From Nocardioides agariphilus (GTDB taxonomy: Bacteria; Actinomycetota; Actinomycetes; Propionibacteriales; Nocardioidaceae), in contig NZ_JADKPO010000010.1 in the NCBI RefSeq assembly GCF_015352445.1, positions 1-64,000 of the forward strand: a DNA stretch of 64,000 bases, in the 5' to 3' direction. Each line of letters opens with the position of its first letter. Positions within the stretch are counted from its first letter, which is position 1. Below are positions 17,893-28,372 of the stretch, one piece after another. The notes beneath the pieces were generated by a model that was given only the letters and a program-made list of their open reading frames with translations, was not told the origin of the DNA and did no database searches. A program made the translations under genes and the position numbers.

Positions 17893-18351
17893 ATGACCGC
17901 CCCTGATCATCACCCCCTGCTGCGCCGGCGCACGCTCGCCGGCGCCGTGACCGCCGGCCTCGCCCTCCCCGCCCTGGCCGCCTGCAGCGGCGACGGCGGC
18001 ACTCAGGTGGCCACCGACCCCAACACGCCGGGCGGGTCGACGAGCAGGACGCCCGGCGGCAACACCGACGCCTTCGCCCAGACCTCCGACATCGAGGTGG
18101 GCGGCGGCACCATCTACCCCGACGCCCAGGTGGTGATCACCCAGCCGACCGAGGGCGACTTCAAGTGCTTCACGGCCGTGTGCACCCACCAGGGCTGCAT
18201 CGTCAGCTCGGTGTCCGACGGCAGCATCCACTGCGACTGCCACGGCAGCGCGTTCTCGATCAAGGACGGCTCCGTGGTCAACGGGCCCGCAACCCAGCCC
18301 CTGGCCGCCGAGGACTTCTCCGTCGACGGAGACGCGATCACCCTGGGCTGA
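17893..18351 (+). CDS. Rieske [2Fe-2S] lipoprotein with Tat signal
   Basis: A 152-residue secreted iron-sulfur protein. The N-terminus has a twin-arginine-type region (LLRRRTLAGA) and a lipobox with Cys31 (LAAC), so it is probably exported folded by Tat and lipid-anchored. A Gly/Thr-rich linker spans 32-60. The Rieske domain has CTHQGC (Cys97, His99, Cys102) and CDCHGS (Cys114, Cys116, His117): two Cys and two His as cluster ligands, two Cys for the disulfide. It resembles stand-alone QcrA-like domains. It lies between uvrA and uvrC without obvious functional link; redox partner unknown. Confidence 0.85.
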   Translation: MTAPDHHPLLRRRTLAGAVTAGLALPALAACSGDGGTQVATDPNTPGGSTSRTPGGNTDAFAQTSDIEVGGGTIYPDAQVVITQPTEGDFKCFTAVCTHQGCIVSSVSDGSIHCDCHGSAFSIKDGSVVNGPATQPLAAEDFSVDGDAITLG

Positions 18352-18383
18352 CGGCGGCCGGGCCGGACGTCGGTGGCCGACCG

Positions 18384-18389
18384 TAGGGT
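18384..18389 (+). promoter_or_regulatory. -10 hexamer for uvrC
   Basis: TAGGGT, 6 nt before GTG 18396. Confidence 0.4.
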
Positions 18390-18395
18390 TGAGGA

Positions 18396-20402
18396 GTGCC
18401 CATCCCGAAGGCCCGGTTCCAGGTCCAGCGCGCCGCTGACCGCCCGGGCTATCGACCCGAGCCGGGGTCTATCCCTACCCAGCCGGGTGTCTACCGGTTC
18501 CGCGACGCCAAGGGCCGCGTGATCTACGTCGGCAAGGCCAAGAACCTGCGGGCCCGTCTCTCGTCCTACTTCCAAGACCCCATCAACCTGCACCAGCGCA
18601 CGGCCGCCATGGTGGCGAGTGGCGCCAGCGTGGAGTGGACGGTCGTCAAGACCGAGGTCGAGGCGCTCCAGCTGGAATACTCCTGGATCAAGGAGTTCGA
18701 CCCCCGCTTCAACGTCAAGTACCGCGATGACAAGTCCTACCCGTGGCTGGCCGTCACGGTCGGTGAGGACTTCCCGCGGGTGATGGTGGGCCGAGGAGCC
18801 AAGCGCAAGGGCACGAAGTACTTCGGCCCCTACAGCCACGCCTGGGCGATCCGCGAGACGGTCGACCAGCTGTTGCGGGTCTTCCCGATGCGTTCGTGCA
18901 GCAACGGCGTGTTCAAGCGATCGGGCCAGATCGGGCGGCCCTGCCTGCTCGGCTACATCGACAAGTGCTCCGCACCCTGCGTGGGCAACATCAGCCCTGA
19001 GGAGCACCGGGCGATCGTCGAGGACTTCTGCGACTTCATCGGCGGCAACACCGGCGCGTTCATCAAGCGCGTGCGCACCGAGATGTACGCCGCGTCCGAC
19101 GCGCTCGACTTCGAGAAGGCCGCTCGGTTGCGCGACGACCTCGGCGCCATGGAGAAGGCCCTGGAGAAGCAGGCGGTCGTCTTCGGCGACGGGACCAGCG
19201 CCGACGTGGTCGCGCTCGCCGAGGACCCCCTCGAGGTCGCGGTTCAGATCTTCTACGTCCGCGGCGGGCGGATCCGCGGTCAGCGGGGCTGGGTCGCCGA
19301 CCGCGTCGAGGAAGGCGGCACCGCCGAGCTCGTCGAGGACTTCTTGCTCCAGCTCTACGCCGGGGCCGACGGCGACGACATCCCGCGCGAGATCCTGGTG
19401 CCCCACCTGCCGCCCGACCCCGAGACCATCGAGGCGCTCCTCGGCGACATCCGCGGCAGCAGGGTGCGCATCCGCGTCCCCCAGCGCGGGGACAAGCGCA
19501 GTCTCCAGGAGACGGTCGCCCGCAACGCCGGCCAGGCCCTGGTGATGCACAAGACCAAGCGGGCCTCCGATCTCACTGCCCGCAACCAGGCGCTCGAGGA
19601 GATTCAGGTGGCCCTGGGGCTCGACGAGGCCCCGCTGCGCATCGAGTGCTACGACATCTCCAACCTCCAGGGTACCGAGGTCGTCGCCTCCATGGTGGTC
19701 TTCGAGGACGGCCTCGCGCGCAAGAGCGAGTACCGCCGCTTCGTGATCAAGGGCGATGGGGGAGAGGTCGGGCAGAACGACGTGGCTCACATGCACCAGG
19801 TCATCACGCGAAGGTTCCGGCGGCTGCTCGACGAGCAGGCCAGGTCCACGGAGGTGGTGACCGAGAGCGGGCCGATGCTGGTCGACCCCGAGACCGGCCG
19901 GCCGCGCAAGTTCGCCTATGCCCCGGGGCTGGTGGTCGTCGACGGCGGTCCACCCCAGGTCGCCGCCGCGCAGCGCGCGCTCGACGAGCTGGGCATCGAC
20001 GACATCCCGGTGTGCGGGCTGGCCAAGCGGCTCGAGGAGGTCTGGCTGCCGGGCGTCGAGGATCCGGTGATCCTCAACCGCTCGAGCGAGGCGCTCTACC
20101 TGCTCCAACGGGTGCGCGACGAGGCCCATCGATTCGCGATCACCCACCACCGCTCCCGGCGCAGCAAGACGATGGTCGAGAGCCTCCTCGACGACGTGCC
20201 CGGACTGGGCGAGGTCCGGCGCAAGACTCTCCTCAAGCACTTCGGCTCGCTGCGCAAGCTCCGCGCGGCCACGGTCGAGGACATCGCCTGCGTGCCGGGC
20301 ATCGGCCGACGCACCGCACTGGCGATAAAGGCCGCGGTCGACCAGCCCAGCCGCAAGACTGTCTCCGTGAACACCGCCACCGGCGAGATCGACGAGGGCT
20401 AG
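18396..20402 (+). CDS. uvrC: UvrABC excision nuclease subunit C
   Basis: A 668-residue repair nuclease that makes both incisions in nucleotide excision repair. N-terminal GIY-YIG-like domain: [29 protein letters not shown] (split in the sequence at residues 29-57); Cys-rich segment with [15 protein letters not shown] near 185; UVR motif [12 protein letters not shown] near 235; RNase H-like 3'-incision nuclease with [10 protein letters not shown] near 415 and [18 protein letters not shown] near 448, VVVDGGPPQ near 512; tandem helix-hairpin-helix near the C-terminus ([25 protein letters not shown]). Starts the conserved uvrC-rapZ-yvcK-whiA operon. Confidence 0.97.
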   Translation: MPIPKARFQVQRAADRPGYRPEPGSIPTQPGVYRFRDAKGRVIYVGKAKNLRARLSSYFQDPINLHQRTAAMVASGASVEWTVVKTEVEALQLEYSWIKEFDPRFNVKYRDDKSYPWLAVTVGEDFPRVMVGRGAKRKGTKYFGPYSHAWAIRETVDQLLRVFPMRSCSNGVFKRSGQIGRPCLLGYIDKCSAPCVGNISPEEHRAIVEDFCDFIGGNTGAFIKRVRTEMYAASDALDFEKAARLRDDLGAMEKALEKQAVVFGDGTSADVVALAEDPLEVAVQIFYVRGGRIRGQRGWVADRVEEGGTAELVEDFLLQLYAGADGDDIPREILVPHLPPDPETIEALLGDIRGSRVRIRVPQRGDKRSLQETVARNAGQALVMHKTKRASDLTARNQALEEIQVALGLDEAPLRIECYDISNLQGTEVVASMVVFEDGLARKSEYRRFVIKGDGGEVGQNDVAHMHQVITRRFRRLLDEQARSTEVVTESGPMLVDPETGRPRKFAYAPGLVVVDGGPPQVAAAQRALDELGIDDIPVCGLAKRLEEVWLPGVEDPVILNRSSEALYLLQRVRDEAHRFAITHHRSRRSKTMVESLLDDVPGLGEVRRKTLLKHFGSLRKLRAATVEDIACVPGIGRRTALAIKAAVDQPSRKTVSVNTATGEIDEG

Positions 20403-20404
20403 CC

Positions 20405-21304
20405 GTGCCGACCGAGGAGGCCCGTCTCGAGGGTCAGCTCGACGGCCTGGCCGGCGAGCTGGTCGTCGTCACCGGCATGACCGGGGCCGGCCGCAGCACC
20501 GCGGCCAAGGAGCTGGAGGACCTCGGCTTCTACGTCATCGACAACCTGCCGCCGGGGCTGCTGCGCCAGGTCGTGGGGCTGGTCGACGAGTCGCGGGGCA
20601 CCGAGCAGCCGATCGCCGTCGTGGTCGACGTACGCTCCGGCTCGTTCTTCGAGTCCCTGCACGCCAACCTGGCCCAAGGCGCGACGGGCCGGCACACCAC
20701 GTTGTTGTTCCTCGACGCCAACGACGACGTGCTCGTACGCCGGCAGGAGGCCGCCCGGCGACCTCATCCGCTCCAGGGCACGGGTCGGCTGCTCGACGGG
20801 CTCGTCCGCGAACGCGCCGTGCTCGCCGAGTTGCGCAGCGACGCCGACCTGGTGATCGACACCTCCAACCTCAACGTGCACCAGCTCACCTCGCGCATCC
20901 GCGAGTCCTTCGGCGACCCCGACGCCACCCGGCTCCAGATCAACGTGATCAGCTTCGGCTTCAAGTACGGCATCCCGATCGATGCCGACTACGTCGCCGA
21001 CATGAGGTTCCTGCCCAACCCCTACTGGCAGCCCAAGCTGCGTCCCAAGAGCGGCCTGGACCCTGACGTCGCCGACTACGTCAAGAGCCAGCCGGGTGCG
21101 GTGCAGTTCCTGGCCGCCTACCTGCCGGTGCTCGAAGGCGTCGCACTGGGCTACCTGGCAGAGGGAAAGCGCTTCATGACGGTGGCCATCGGCTGCACGG
21201 GCGGGAAGCACCGCAGCGTGTCGATGGCCCAGGAGATCTCGCGTCGGCTGGCCGACGTGGGCTACGACGTGGCCACCATCCATCGCGATCTCGGGCGGGA
21301 GTGA
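20405..21304 (+). CDS. rapZ: RNase adapter/nucleotide-binding protein RapZ (YvcJ)
   Basis: A 299-residue P-loop protein. Walker A is GMTGAGRST (residues about 24-32), Walker B-like LVIDTSNLNVHQL near 158, then the C-terminal metabolite-binding domain with SFGFKYGIPIDADYVADMRF and IGCTGGKHRSVSMAQEI. In E. coli RapZ binds glucosamine-6-phosphate and guides RNase E; in Gram-positives YvcJ binds GTP and its role is less clear. GTG 20405 is 2 nt after the uvrC stop. Confidence 0.93.
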   Translation: MPTEEARLEGQLDGLAGELVVVTGMTGAGRSTAAKELEDLGFYVIDNLPPGLLRQVVGLVDESRGTEQPIAVVVDVRSGSFFESLHANLAQGATGRHTTLLFLDANDDVLVRRQEAARRPHPLQGTGRLLDGLVRERAVLAELRSDADLVIDTSNLNVHQLTSRIRESFGDPDATRLQINVISFGFKYGIPIDADYVADMRFLPNPYWQPKLRPKSGLDPDVADYVKSQPGAVQFLAAYLPVLEGVALGYLAEGKRFMTVAIGCTGGKHRSVSMAQEISRRLADVGYDVATIHRDLGRE

Positions 21305-21311
21305 CCCAGGA

Positions 21312-22292
21312 GTGACTACCGCGGCTGTCGTCGCGCTCGGGGGTGGCCACGGCTTGCATGCGTCCCTGTCGGCGCTGCGCCACGTCGTCGACGACCTGAC
21401 GGCTGTGGTGACCGTCGCCGACGACGGAGGCTCGTCCGGCCGCTTGCGTGAGGAGTTCGGGGTGCTGCCGCCCGGGGACCTGCGGATGGCCCTGGCGGCC
21501 TTGTGCGGCGACGACGAGTGGGGACAGACCTGGGCCCAGGTGCTGCAGCACAGGTTCGCCGGCCAGGGCGACATGCGCGGTCACGTCACGGGCAACCTGC
21601 TGATCGTCTCGCTGTGGGAGCAGCTCGGGGACCACGTCGCGGCGCTCGACTGGGTGGGTCGACTGCTCGGCGCCGCTGGTCGCGTGCTGCCCATGGCTCT
21701 GACGCCGCTGGTGATGACGGCGCAGGTCAAAGGCGCGGAGCCCGACCGTCCCGACGACGTGACCACCGTGCGCGGGCAGGTGGCCGTGGCGACCAGTGGC
21801 GGGCAGATCCTGTCGGTGGCCCTCGACCCACCCGACCCCACCCCCTGCGTCGAGGCGGTGGCCGCCGTTCGCGACGCCGACTGGGTGGTGCTCGGCCCTG
21901 GTTCGTGGTTCACCTCGGTCATCGCGCACCTGTTGGTGCCCGAGCTGTGCCGGGCCCTGGTCGAGACGAGGGCGCGGGTGGTCGTGGTGCTCAACCTGGC
22001 ACCGCAAGACGGTGAGACTCCTGGGTTCGACCAGGCCGACCACCTCGCTGCCCTGCTCGAGCATGCGCCCGAGCTGCAGATCCACACCGTGCTCGCCGAC
22101 GTACGCAGCGTTCGAGACCATGACGTCCTCCGCGCGGCCGTGGAGAGTGCCGGTGCCCGCCTCGTGGTCGCCGACGTCGCCGCCGACGACGGCGCCCCTC
22201 GCCACGATCCCTCCAAGCTCGCCGCCGCCTACTCCGTGGTCATGGGCCCCCCTGAACATCCGGGCATCCATCCCCGTGGCCCGCAAGGGTGA
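21312..22292 (+). CDS. yvcK: Gluconeogenesis factor YvcK/CofD-like, UDP-sugar binding
   Basis: A 326-residue member of the CofD/YvcK family: [17 protein letters not shown] at the N-terminus (nucleotide loop), [15 protein letters not shown] near 37, [12 protein letters not shown] near 58, [13 protein letters not shown] near 93, and [20 protein letters not shown] near 195. In Bacillus and mycobacteria (CuvA) the protein binds UDP-GlcNAc and supports cell wall homeostasis and growth on gluconeogenic carbon sources. GTG 21312 follows rapZ after 7 bp. Confidence 0.92.
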   Translation: MTTAAVVALGGGHGLHASLSALRHVVDDLTAVVTVADDGGSSGRLREEFGVLPPGDLRMALAALCGDDEWGQTWAQVLQHRFAGQGDMRGHVTGNLLIVSLWEQLGDHVAALDWVGRLLGAAGRVLPMALTPLVMTAQVKGAEPDRPDDVTTVRGQVAVATSGGQILSVALDPPDPTPCVEAVAAVRDADWVVLGPGSWFTSVIAHLLVPELCRALVETRARVVVVLNLAPQDGETPGFDQADHLAALLEHAPELQIHTVLADVRSVRDHDVLRAAVESAGARLVVADVAADDGAPRHDPSKLAAAYSVVMGPPEHPGIHPRGPQG

Positions 22293-22305
22293 TTGACGCG
22301 CGTGG

Positions 22306-22311
22306 CAGGAT
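22306..22311 (+). promoter_or_regulatory. Possible internal -10 hexamer for whiA
   Basis: CAGGAT, 7 nt before ATG 22319. It is a weaker version of the TAGGAT hexamers elsewhere; whiA may have its own leaderless promoter inside the operon. Confidence 0.25.
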
Positions 22312-22318
22312 TCGCCGC

Positions 22319-23305
22319 ATGGCGATGACGGCACAGGTGAAGGCCGAGCTGGCCAACACCCAGATCACCAAGACCTGCTGCCGGAAGGCCGAGGTGGCCA
22401 CCATGCTGAGGTTCGCGGGTGGTCTTCACATCGTCGCCGGGAAGATCGTGGTCGAGGCCGAGCTCGACACCGGGGCTGCTGCGCGACGGCTGCGCAAGGA
22501 CATCGCCGAGGTCTACGGGCACCAGGCCGAGTTCGCGATGGTGCAGGGCAACGGCATCCGCAAGGGCTCTCGCTACCTGGTCCGGGTGGTCAAGGACGGT
22601 GAGGCCTTGGCGCGCCAGACCGGTCTCCTCGACCAGCGTGGCCGGCCCGTACGCGGCTTGCCACCGGCGGTCGTCTCCGGTGGAGGCTGCGACTCGGTGG
22701 CTGCGTGGCGAGGGGCGTTCCTCGCCCATGGCTCGCTGACCGAGCCCGGCCGCTCGTCATCTCTGGAGGTCACCTGCCCGGGCCCGGAGGCCGCGCTGGC
22801 CCTGGTGGGAGTCGCACGGCGGCTCGGCATCCAGGCCAAGGCCCGCGAAGTACGCGGTGTCGACCGGGTGGTCATCCGCGACGGCGATGCGATCGGCGAG
22901 CTGCTGACGCGGTTGGGTGCCCACGAGTCGCTGATGGCCTGGGAAGAGCGCCGGATGCGCCGAGAGGTGCGGGCGACCGCCAACCGGCTGGCCAACTTCG
23001 ACGACGCCAACCTGCGTCGCTCGGCTCGCGCTGCCGTCGCCGCCGGAGCCCGGGTCGAGCGGGCCCTGGAGATCCTCGCCGAGGAAGTACCCGACCATCT
23101 GCGCCTGGCCGGCGACCTCCGCCTCAAGCACAAGCAGGCCTCGCTCGAGGAGCTCGGTCAGCTGCACGACCCGGTGCTGACCAAGGACGCGATCGCCGGC
23201 CGTATCCGTCGCCTCCTGGCGATGGCCGACAAGCGCGCCGAGGAGCTGGGCATCCCCGACACCGAGTCGTCCCTCACGCCTGAGATGCTCGCCGAGGAAG
23301 GCTGA
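22319..23305 (+). CDS. whiA: Developmental/cell division regulator WhiA
   Basis: A 328-residue protein with an N-terminal LAGLIDADG-homing-endonuclease-like domain ([41 protein letters not shown]) and a C-terminal helix-turn-helix ([30 protein letters not shown], positions about 275-305). In Streptomyces WhiA acts with WhiB to switch on sporulation septation genes; in non-sporulating actinobacteria it is still conserved and tied to division. ATG 22319 gives the usual MAMTA start. Confidence 0.95.
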   Translation: MAMTAQVKAELANTQITKTCCRKAEVATMLRFAGGLHIVAGKIVVEAELDTGAAARRLRKDIAEVYGHQAEFAMVQGNGIRKGSRYLVRVVKDGEALARQTGLLDQRGRPVRGLPPAVVSGGGCDSVAAWRGAFLAHGSLTEPGRSSSLEVTCPGPEAALALVGVARRLGIQAKAREVRGVDRVVIRDGDAIGELLTRLGAHESLMAWEERRMRREVRATANRLANFDDANLRRSARAAVAAGARVERALEILAEEVPDHLRLAGDLRLKHKQASLEELGQLHDPVLTKDAIAGRIRRLLAMADKRAEELGIPDTESSLTPEMLAEEG

Positions 23306-23365
23306 GCCGGAGTCCGGGTGCCGGGACGTACGTCGGACGCCCTCGATGTGCCGTACGGGTTTCGC

Positions 23366-23371
23366 TAGGTT
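23366..23371 (+). promoter_or_regulatory. Candidate gap promoter
   Basis: TAGGTT at 23366-23371 with TCGATG 17 bp upstream at 23343-23348 as a weak -35. The GAGGAG Shine-Dalgarno at 23395-23400 is 7 nt before GTG 23408. Confidence 0.35.
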
Positions 23372-23383
23372 GTTGATCGTTAA

Positions 23384-24403
<1,020 letters not shown>

Positions 24404-24405
24404 CG

Positions 24406-25617
24406 GTGCCCGGTCACTCAGCAGGCATCGACTCCCTGGGCGAGGTCCGGGGCAAGCGGGTCCTGGTCCGATCGGATCTCAACGTCCCCCTCGACGGCGA
24501 CACCATCACCGACGAGGGCCGGATCAAGGCGAGCGTGCCCACGATCAAGGCGCTCGCGGACCGGGGGGCGCGCGTCATCGTGACCGCGCACCTCGGGCGA
24601 CCCAAGGGCGAGCCCGACCCGAAGTACTCCCTGCGCCCGGTGGCCGCGCGCCTCGGTGAGCTCCTCGGCCAGGACGTGGCCTTCGCCACCGACACGGTGG
24701 GGGAGAGCGCCCAGGCGACGGTGGCCGCGCTCGAGGACGGTCAGGTCGTGGTGCTGGAGAACGTCCGGTTCAACGCGGGCGAGACCAGCAAGGACGACGA
24801 GTCGCGCTCGGCGTTCGCCGCGCAGCTCGCCAACCTGGCTGACGCCTTCGTCTCCGACGGCTTCGGCGTCGTGCACCGCAAGCAGGCGTCGGTCTACGAC
24901 GTCGCGCTGCGGCTGCCCTCGGCGATGGGCGGTCTGGTGGCCGCGGAGATCGACGTGCTGCGCAGGCTGACCGTCGATCCGGCCCGTCCCTACGTCGTGG
25001 TGCTCGGCGGGTCGAAGGTCTCCGACAAGCTGGGCGTCATCGACAACCTGCTCGGCAAGGCCGACAAGCTGCTCATCGGCGGCGGCATGGTGTTCACCTT
25101 CCTCAAGGCCCAGGGCCACGAGGTCGGCAAGAGCCTGCTCGAGGAGGACCAGCTCGACAGGGTCCGCTCCTACCTCGCGCGTGCCGAGGAGTCGGGCGTG
25201 GAGATCCTCCTGCCGACCGACATCGTGGTCGACTCGGAGTTCCCCTCCGGTGACCGCGAACCCGAGCCCCGCGTCGTACCCGCCGACGAGATCCCCGCCG
25301 ACGGCCTCGGGCTCGACATCGGGCCCGAGTCGGGCAAGGCGTTCGCGGCAGCCCTCGCCGACGCCCAGACAGTCTTCTGGAACGGGCCGATGGGCGTCTT
25401 CGAGACCCCGGCGTTCGCCGAGGGCACCCGGGCGGTGGCCGAGGCGCTCACCAAGGTGCCAGGCCTCTCGGTCGTGGGCGGCGGCGACTCCGCGGCTGCC
25501 GTGCGCAAGCTCGGCTTCGACGAGGCGGCGTTCGGCCACATCTCCACCGGCGGTGGCGCCAGCCTGGAGTTCCTGGAGGGCAAGGAGCTCCCGGGGATCG
25601 CCGTACTCGAAAGGTAG
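24406..25617 (+). CDS. pgk: Phosphoglycerate kinase
   Basis: A 403-residue kinase that transfers phosphate from 1,3-bisphosphoglycerate to ADP. Visible landmarks: [13 protein letters not shown] (substrate Asp/Asn), [64 protein letters not shown] and the C-terminal [14 protein letters not shown] with the phosphate-binding glycine loop. GTG 24406 is just after gap's stop; tpiA starts 4 nt after its own stop. Confidence 0.97.
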   Translation: MPGHSAGIDSLGEVRGKRVLVRSDLNVPLDGDTITDEGRIKASVPTIKALADRGARVIVTAHLGRPKGEPDPKYSLRPVAARLGELLGQDVAFATDTVGESAQATVAALEDGQVVVLENVRFNAGETSKDDESRSAFAAQLANLADAFVSDGFGVVHRKQASVYDVALRLPSAMGGLVAAEIDVLRRLTVDPARPYVVVLGGSKVSDKLGVIDNLLGKADKLLIGGGMVFTFLKAQGHEVGKSLLEEDQLDRVRSYLARAEESGVEILLPTDIVVDSEFPSGDREPEPRVVPADEIPADGLGLDIGPESGKAFAAALADAQTVFWNGPMGVFETPAFAEGTRAVAEALTKVPGLSVVGGGDSAAAVRKLGFDEAAFGHISTGGGASLEFLEGKELPGIAVLER

Positions 25618-25621
25618 ACCC

Positions 25622-26410
25622 ATGTCTCGCACCCCCCTGATGGCCGGCAACTGGAAGATGAACCTCAACCACCAGGAGGCAGTCGTCCTGGTCCAGAAGC
25701 TGGCCTGGACGCTCAACGACAAGAAGCACGACTACGCCAAGGCCGAGGTCGTCGTCGTGCCGCCGTTCACCGACATCCGGACCGTGCAGACCCTCGTGGA
25801 CGGCGACCAGCTCTCGATCGCGTACGGCGCGCAAGACGTCTCCGCGCACGAGTCGGGCGCCTACACCGGCGAGGTCTCAGCAGGGATGCTGGCCAAGCTC
25901 GGCTGCAGCTATGTAGTGGTCGGCCACAGCGAGCGGCGCGAGTACCACCAGGAGTCCGATGCGCTGGTCAACGCCAAGGCCAAGGCCGCGCTCGGCGCGG
26001 GCATGACGCCCATCGTGTGCGTCGGCGAGCCACTTCCGGTCCGCCAGGAGGGCCAGCAGGTCACCTACACCCTGGCGCAGCTCGACGGGTCGCTGGCGGG
26101 GTTCTCCGCCGAGCAGGTGGGCGGTCTGGTGGTGGCCTACGAGCCCGTGTGGGCGATCGGCACCGGCGAGGTCGCCACTCCCGACGACGCGCAGGAGGTG
26201 TGCGCCGCCATCCGCGGACGTGTCCGCGAGGTGCACGGCGACGCCGCGGCGGACGCCGTGCGCGTTCTCTACGGCGGTTCGGTCAAGGCCGCCAACGTGG
26301 GCGGCATCATGGCCAAGGCCGACGTCGACGGGTGCCTGGTCGGCGGTGCCAGCCTCCAGGCCGACGAGTTCGGCGGGATCTGCCGGTTCTACGACATGCC
26401 GGTCTTGTGA
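25622..26410 (+). CDS. tpiA: Triose-phosphate isomerase
   Basis: A 262-residue TIM barrel enzyme that interconverts dihydroxyacetone phosphate and glyceraldehyde-3-phosphate. It shows the substrate Lys in [10 protein letters not shown], the electrophilic His in VVGHSERRE, the catalytic Glu in [12 protein letters not shown] (lid loop follows), and the phosphate loop in [10 protein letters not shown] and LVGGASL. The insert with [12 protein letters not shown] is usual in actinobacterial forms. Last gene of the glycolytic trio. Confidence 0.97.
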   Translation: MSRTPLMAGNWKMNLNHQEAVVLVQKLAWTLNDKKHDYAKAEVVVVPPFTDIRTVQTLVDGDQLSIAYGAQDVSAHESGAYTGEVSAGMLAKLGCSYVVVGHSERREYHQESDALVNAKAKAALGAGMTPIVCVGEPLPVRQEGQQVTYTLAQLDGSLAGFSAEQVGGLVVAYEPVWAIGTGEVATPDDAQEVCAAIRGRVREVHGDAAADAVRVLYGGSVKAANVGGIMAKADVDGCLVGGASLQADEFGGICRFYDMPVL

Positions 26411-26489
26411 CTGGCGTAGTCGTGTCGCACCGTCGGCGTCCGATGTCTGGACCGGTGGTGCCGTTGCGGGCCGTCACCTCCTCGTGACG

Positions 26490-26495
26490 TAGGCT
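26490..26495 (+). promoter_or_regulatory. -10 hexamer for secG
   Basis: TAGGCT, 8 nt before GTG 26504. Confidence 0.4.
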
Positions 26496-26503
26496 TTCCC
26501 CTC

Positions 26504-26740
26504 GTGACACTCGTCTTCACCATCCTGCTCATGCTTACGAGCTTCCTGCTGATCGGCTTGGTGCTGTTGCACAAGGGCCGCGGCGGAGGCATGTCGGACA
26601 TGTTCGGCGGCGGCGTCTCCAGCTCGCTGGGTGGCTCGTCGGTGGCGGAGAAGAACCTCGACCGCATGACCATCGGGATCGGCATCATCTGGTTCGCCTG
26701 CATCGTGGCCCTCGGGCTGCTCCTGGCCTACCAAGGCTGA
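26504..26740 (+). CDS. secG: Preprotein translocase subunit SecG
   Basis: A 78-residue membrane protein with two hydrophobic helices (about 2-21 and 55-75) joined by a Gly/Ser-rich cytoplasmic loop containing GRGGGMSDMFGGGVSSS, the SecG signature. It is the small accessory subunit of the SecYEG channel. The position after tpiA is conserved in actinobacteria. Confidence 0.93.
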   Translation: MTLVFTILLMLTSFLLIGLVLLHKGRGGGMSDMFGGGVSSSLGGSSVAEKNLDRMTIGIGIIWFACIVALGLLLAYQG

Positions 26741-26794
26741 ACGGCACGACGCTCCTCAACTGAACAACCAAGGCTCTAGACAAGGGGTCAAGAA

Positions 26795-27154
26795 GTGGCT
26801 GGTGGTGGCAACGCAATCCGTGGGTCCCGAGTCGGGGCGGGTCCCATGGGTGAGGCCGAGCGGGGCGAAGCAGCACCGCGTCAGGCCGTGACGTACTTCT
26901 GCTCTCACGGGCACCGTTCGGTGGTGACCTTCGCCATCGAGGCGCAGGTCCCCGACTCGTGGGACTGCCCCAAGTGCGGGCTTCCCGCCTCGCTCGACTC
27001 CGACAACCCGCCTCCGGCGCCGCGGATCGAGCCCTACAAGACCCACCTGGCCTACGTGAAGGAGCGTCGCTCCGACGCCGAGGCCAAGGACATCCTCGAA
27101 GAGGCACTCAGCCTGCTGCGCTCGCGCCGCAAGGCCGGCGACATCGTCTTCTGA
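26795..27154 (+). CDS. rbpA: RNA polymerase-binding protein RbpA
   Basis: A 119-residue transcription factor unique to actinobacteria that binds the principal sigma factor and RNA polymerase and stabilises the open complex. It has the core domain with the Cys/His cluster (YFCSHGH near 30 and WDCPKCG near 55), the basic linker, and the sigma-interacting C-terminal helix (KTHLAYVKERRSDAEAKDIL and the LRSRRKAGDIVF end). AAGGGG at 26782-26787 is a good ribosome binding site, 7 nt before GTG 26795. Its 3' side abuts the repeat array. Confidence 0.95.
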   Translation: MAGGGNAIRGSRVGAGPMGEAERGEAAPRQAVTYFCSHGHRSVVTFAIEAQVPDSWDCPKCGLPASLDSDNPPPAPRIEPYKTHLAYVKERRSDAEAKDILEEALSLLRSRRKAGDIVF

Positions 27155-27173
27155 GCGCGATCAGGCGCCCAGC

Positions 27174-27612
27174 GGGTTTCGAGACAGGCGCGCTGGACTT
27201 CGCGCTGGTTGCGGAGGGACGAAGTCCCGTCTCGAAACCGCGGAACAGGTCGATGATCCGCTCGTCTGGTTTCGAGACAGGCGCTCGCGCGCCTTCCTCA
27301 ACCGACGGGTTTCGAGACAGGCGCGCTGGACTTCGCGCTGGTTGCGGAGGGACGAAGTCCCGTCTCGAAACCGCGGAACAGGTCGATGATCCGCTCGTCT
27401 GGTTTCGTGACGGGCGCTAGCGCGCCTTCCTCAACCGACGGGTTTCGAGACAGGCGCGCTGGACTTCGCGCTGGTTGAGGACGGACGAAGTCCCGTCTGG
27501 AAACCGCGGAACAGGTCGATGATCCGCTCGTCTGGTTTCGAGACAGGCGCTAGCGCGCCTTCCTCAACCGACGGGTTTCGAGACAGGCGCTAGCGCGCCT
27601 TCCTCAACCGAC
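27174..27612. repeat. 133-bp tandem repeat array, 3.3 copies
   Basis: Units begin with GGGTTTCGAGACAGG at 27174, 27307, 27440 and 27573, an exact 133-bp period; the fourth is cut at about 27612. Each unit holds an inverted pair, GGTTTCGAGACAGG against CCCGTCTCGAAACC, around a GGGAC-GAA-GTCCC hairpin, then a spacer with GATGATCCGCTCG and a second half-element ending CCTTCCTCAACC. Copies differ by a few bases. It fills the gap between the convergent rbpA and pgl and could end transcription from both sides. No protein is supported within the 465-bp gap. Confidence 0.9.
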
Positions 27613-27619
27613 GGTGGGG

Positions 27620-28372
27620 CTACAGCTGGGCAGCCGACTCCCGGTCGAGGAACCAGATGGTCTCCAGCTCTCCCGTGACGCCGGCGGCAGGTACGTCGTG
27701 GAGGTCGGCGCCGACGGCGAGGGCACGCGCGACGGCGGAGGCCTTCTGCTCGCCGCTGACCAGGAACCACACCGACCGGCTCCGGTTCAGAGCAGCGAAC
27801 GTGAGCGAGACTCGCTCAGGGGGTGGCTTGGGGGAGTCGGTGACGGCGACGGTGACCCGGTCGTCGACGTCGAGCTGGGCCGAGCCGGGGAACAGCGAGG
27901 CGACGTGGCCGTCAGGGCCCACACCGAGCATCAACACCTCGAACGAGCCCGCTGCGTGGGCGCGCAGGTCGGCGGCGTAGCGATCGGCGGCCTCGGTCAC
28001 CGATGCGGCGTCGTCCGTGGACGGCACCTGGTGGACCTTGCTGGGATCGAGGGGCAGCCGGTCTCCGAACGCGGCGAGCGCCTGGCCCGCGTTGCGTTCG
28101 GGCGAGGCCGCCGCGACGTAGCGCTCGTCGCCCCACCACACCACCACCCGCGACCAGTCGACCTCCGAGTCCGGTGCCATCCGCGCCAGCTCTCGGTGCA
28201 CGTGCTCGGCGATGGTGCCGCCGGTCAGCCCGATCTGGGGTTCCTCACCGCGCGCCTGGGCGTCCTCGATGCGGGAGATGAGCTCGCCTGCGACGGCGGT
28301 GGCGAGGTCGGCTGCGTCGACGTGGACCTCGATGCGCGGCGGCGCGGGGTGCCCCGCGGTCGCATCGGTCAT
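27620..28372 (-). CDS. pgl: 6-phosphogluconolactonase
   Basis: A 250-residue enzyme that hydrolyses 6-phosphoglucono-lactone in the oxidative pentose phosphate path. It shows the sugar isomerase/lactonase pattern: GLTGGTIAEHVHREL near 48, WWGDERYVAAASPERNAGQA near 80, LMLGVGPDGHVASLFPGS near 148 and VSLTFAALNRSRSVWFLVSG near 190. ATG 28372 overlaps the opcA stop (ATGA). Confidence 0.95.
   Translation of the reverse strand: MTDATAGHPAPPRIEVHVDAADLATAVAGELISRIEDAQARGEEPQIGLTGGTIAEHVHRELARMAPDSEVDWSRVVVWWGDERYVAAASPERNAGQALAAFGDRLPLDPSKVHQVPSTDDAASVTEAADRYAADLRAHAAGSFEVLMLGVGPDGHVASLFPGSAQLDVDDRVTVAVTDSPKPPPERVSLTFAALNRSRSVWFLVSGEQKASAVARALAVGADLHDVPAAGVTGELETIWFLDRESAAQL

Noticed and set aside
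18114-20240. Minus-strand frame of about 700 codons over uvrC
   Set aside because: Mirror frame of uvrC, with no motif and no start signal.
26959-27420. A gene reading through the repeat array
   Set aside because: It overlaps rbpA in another frame and most of its length is the repeat; no protein-like composition.
27174-27612. CRISPR array
   Set aside because: The period is 133 bp and the whole unit is repeated; there are no short repeats with unique spacers and no cas genes.
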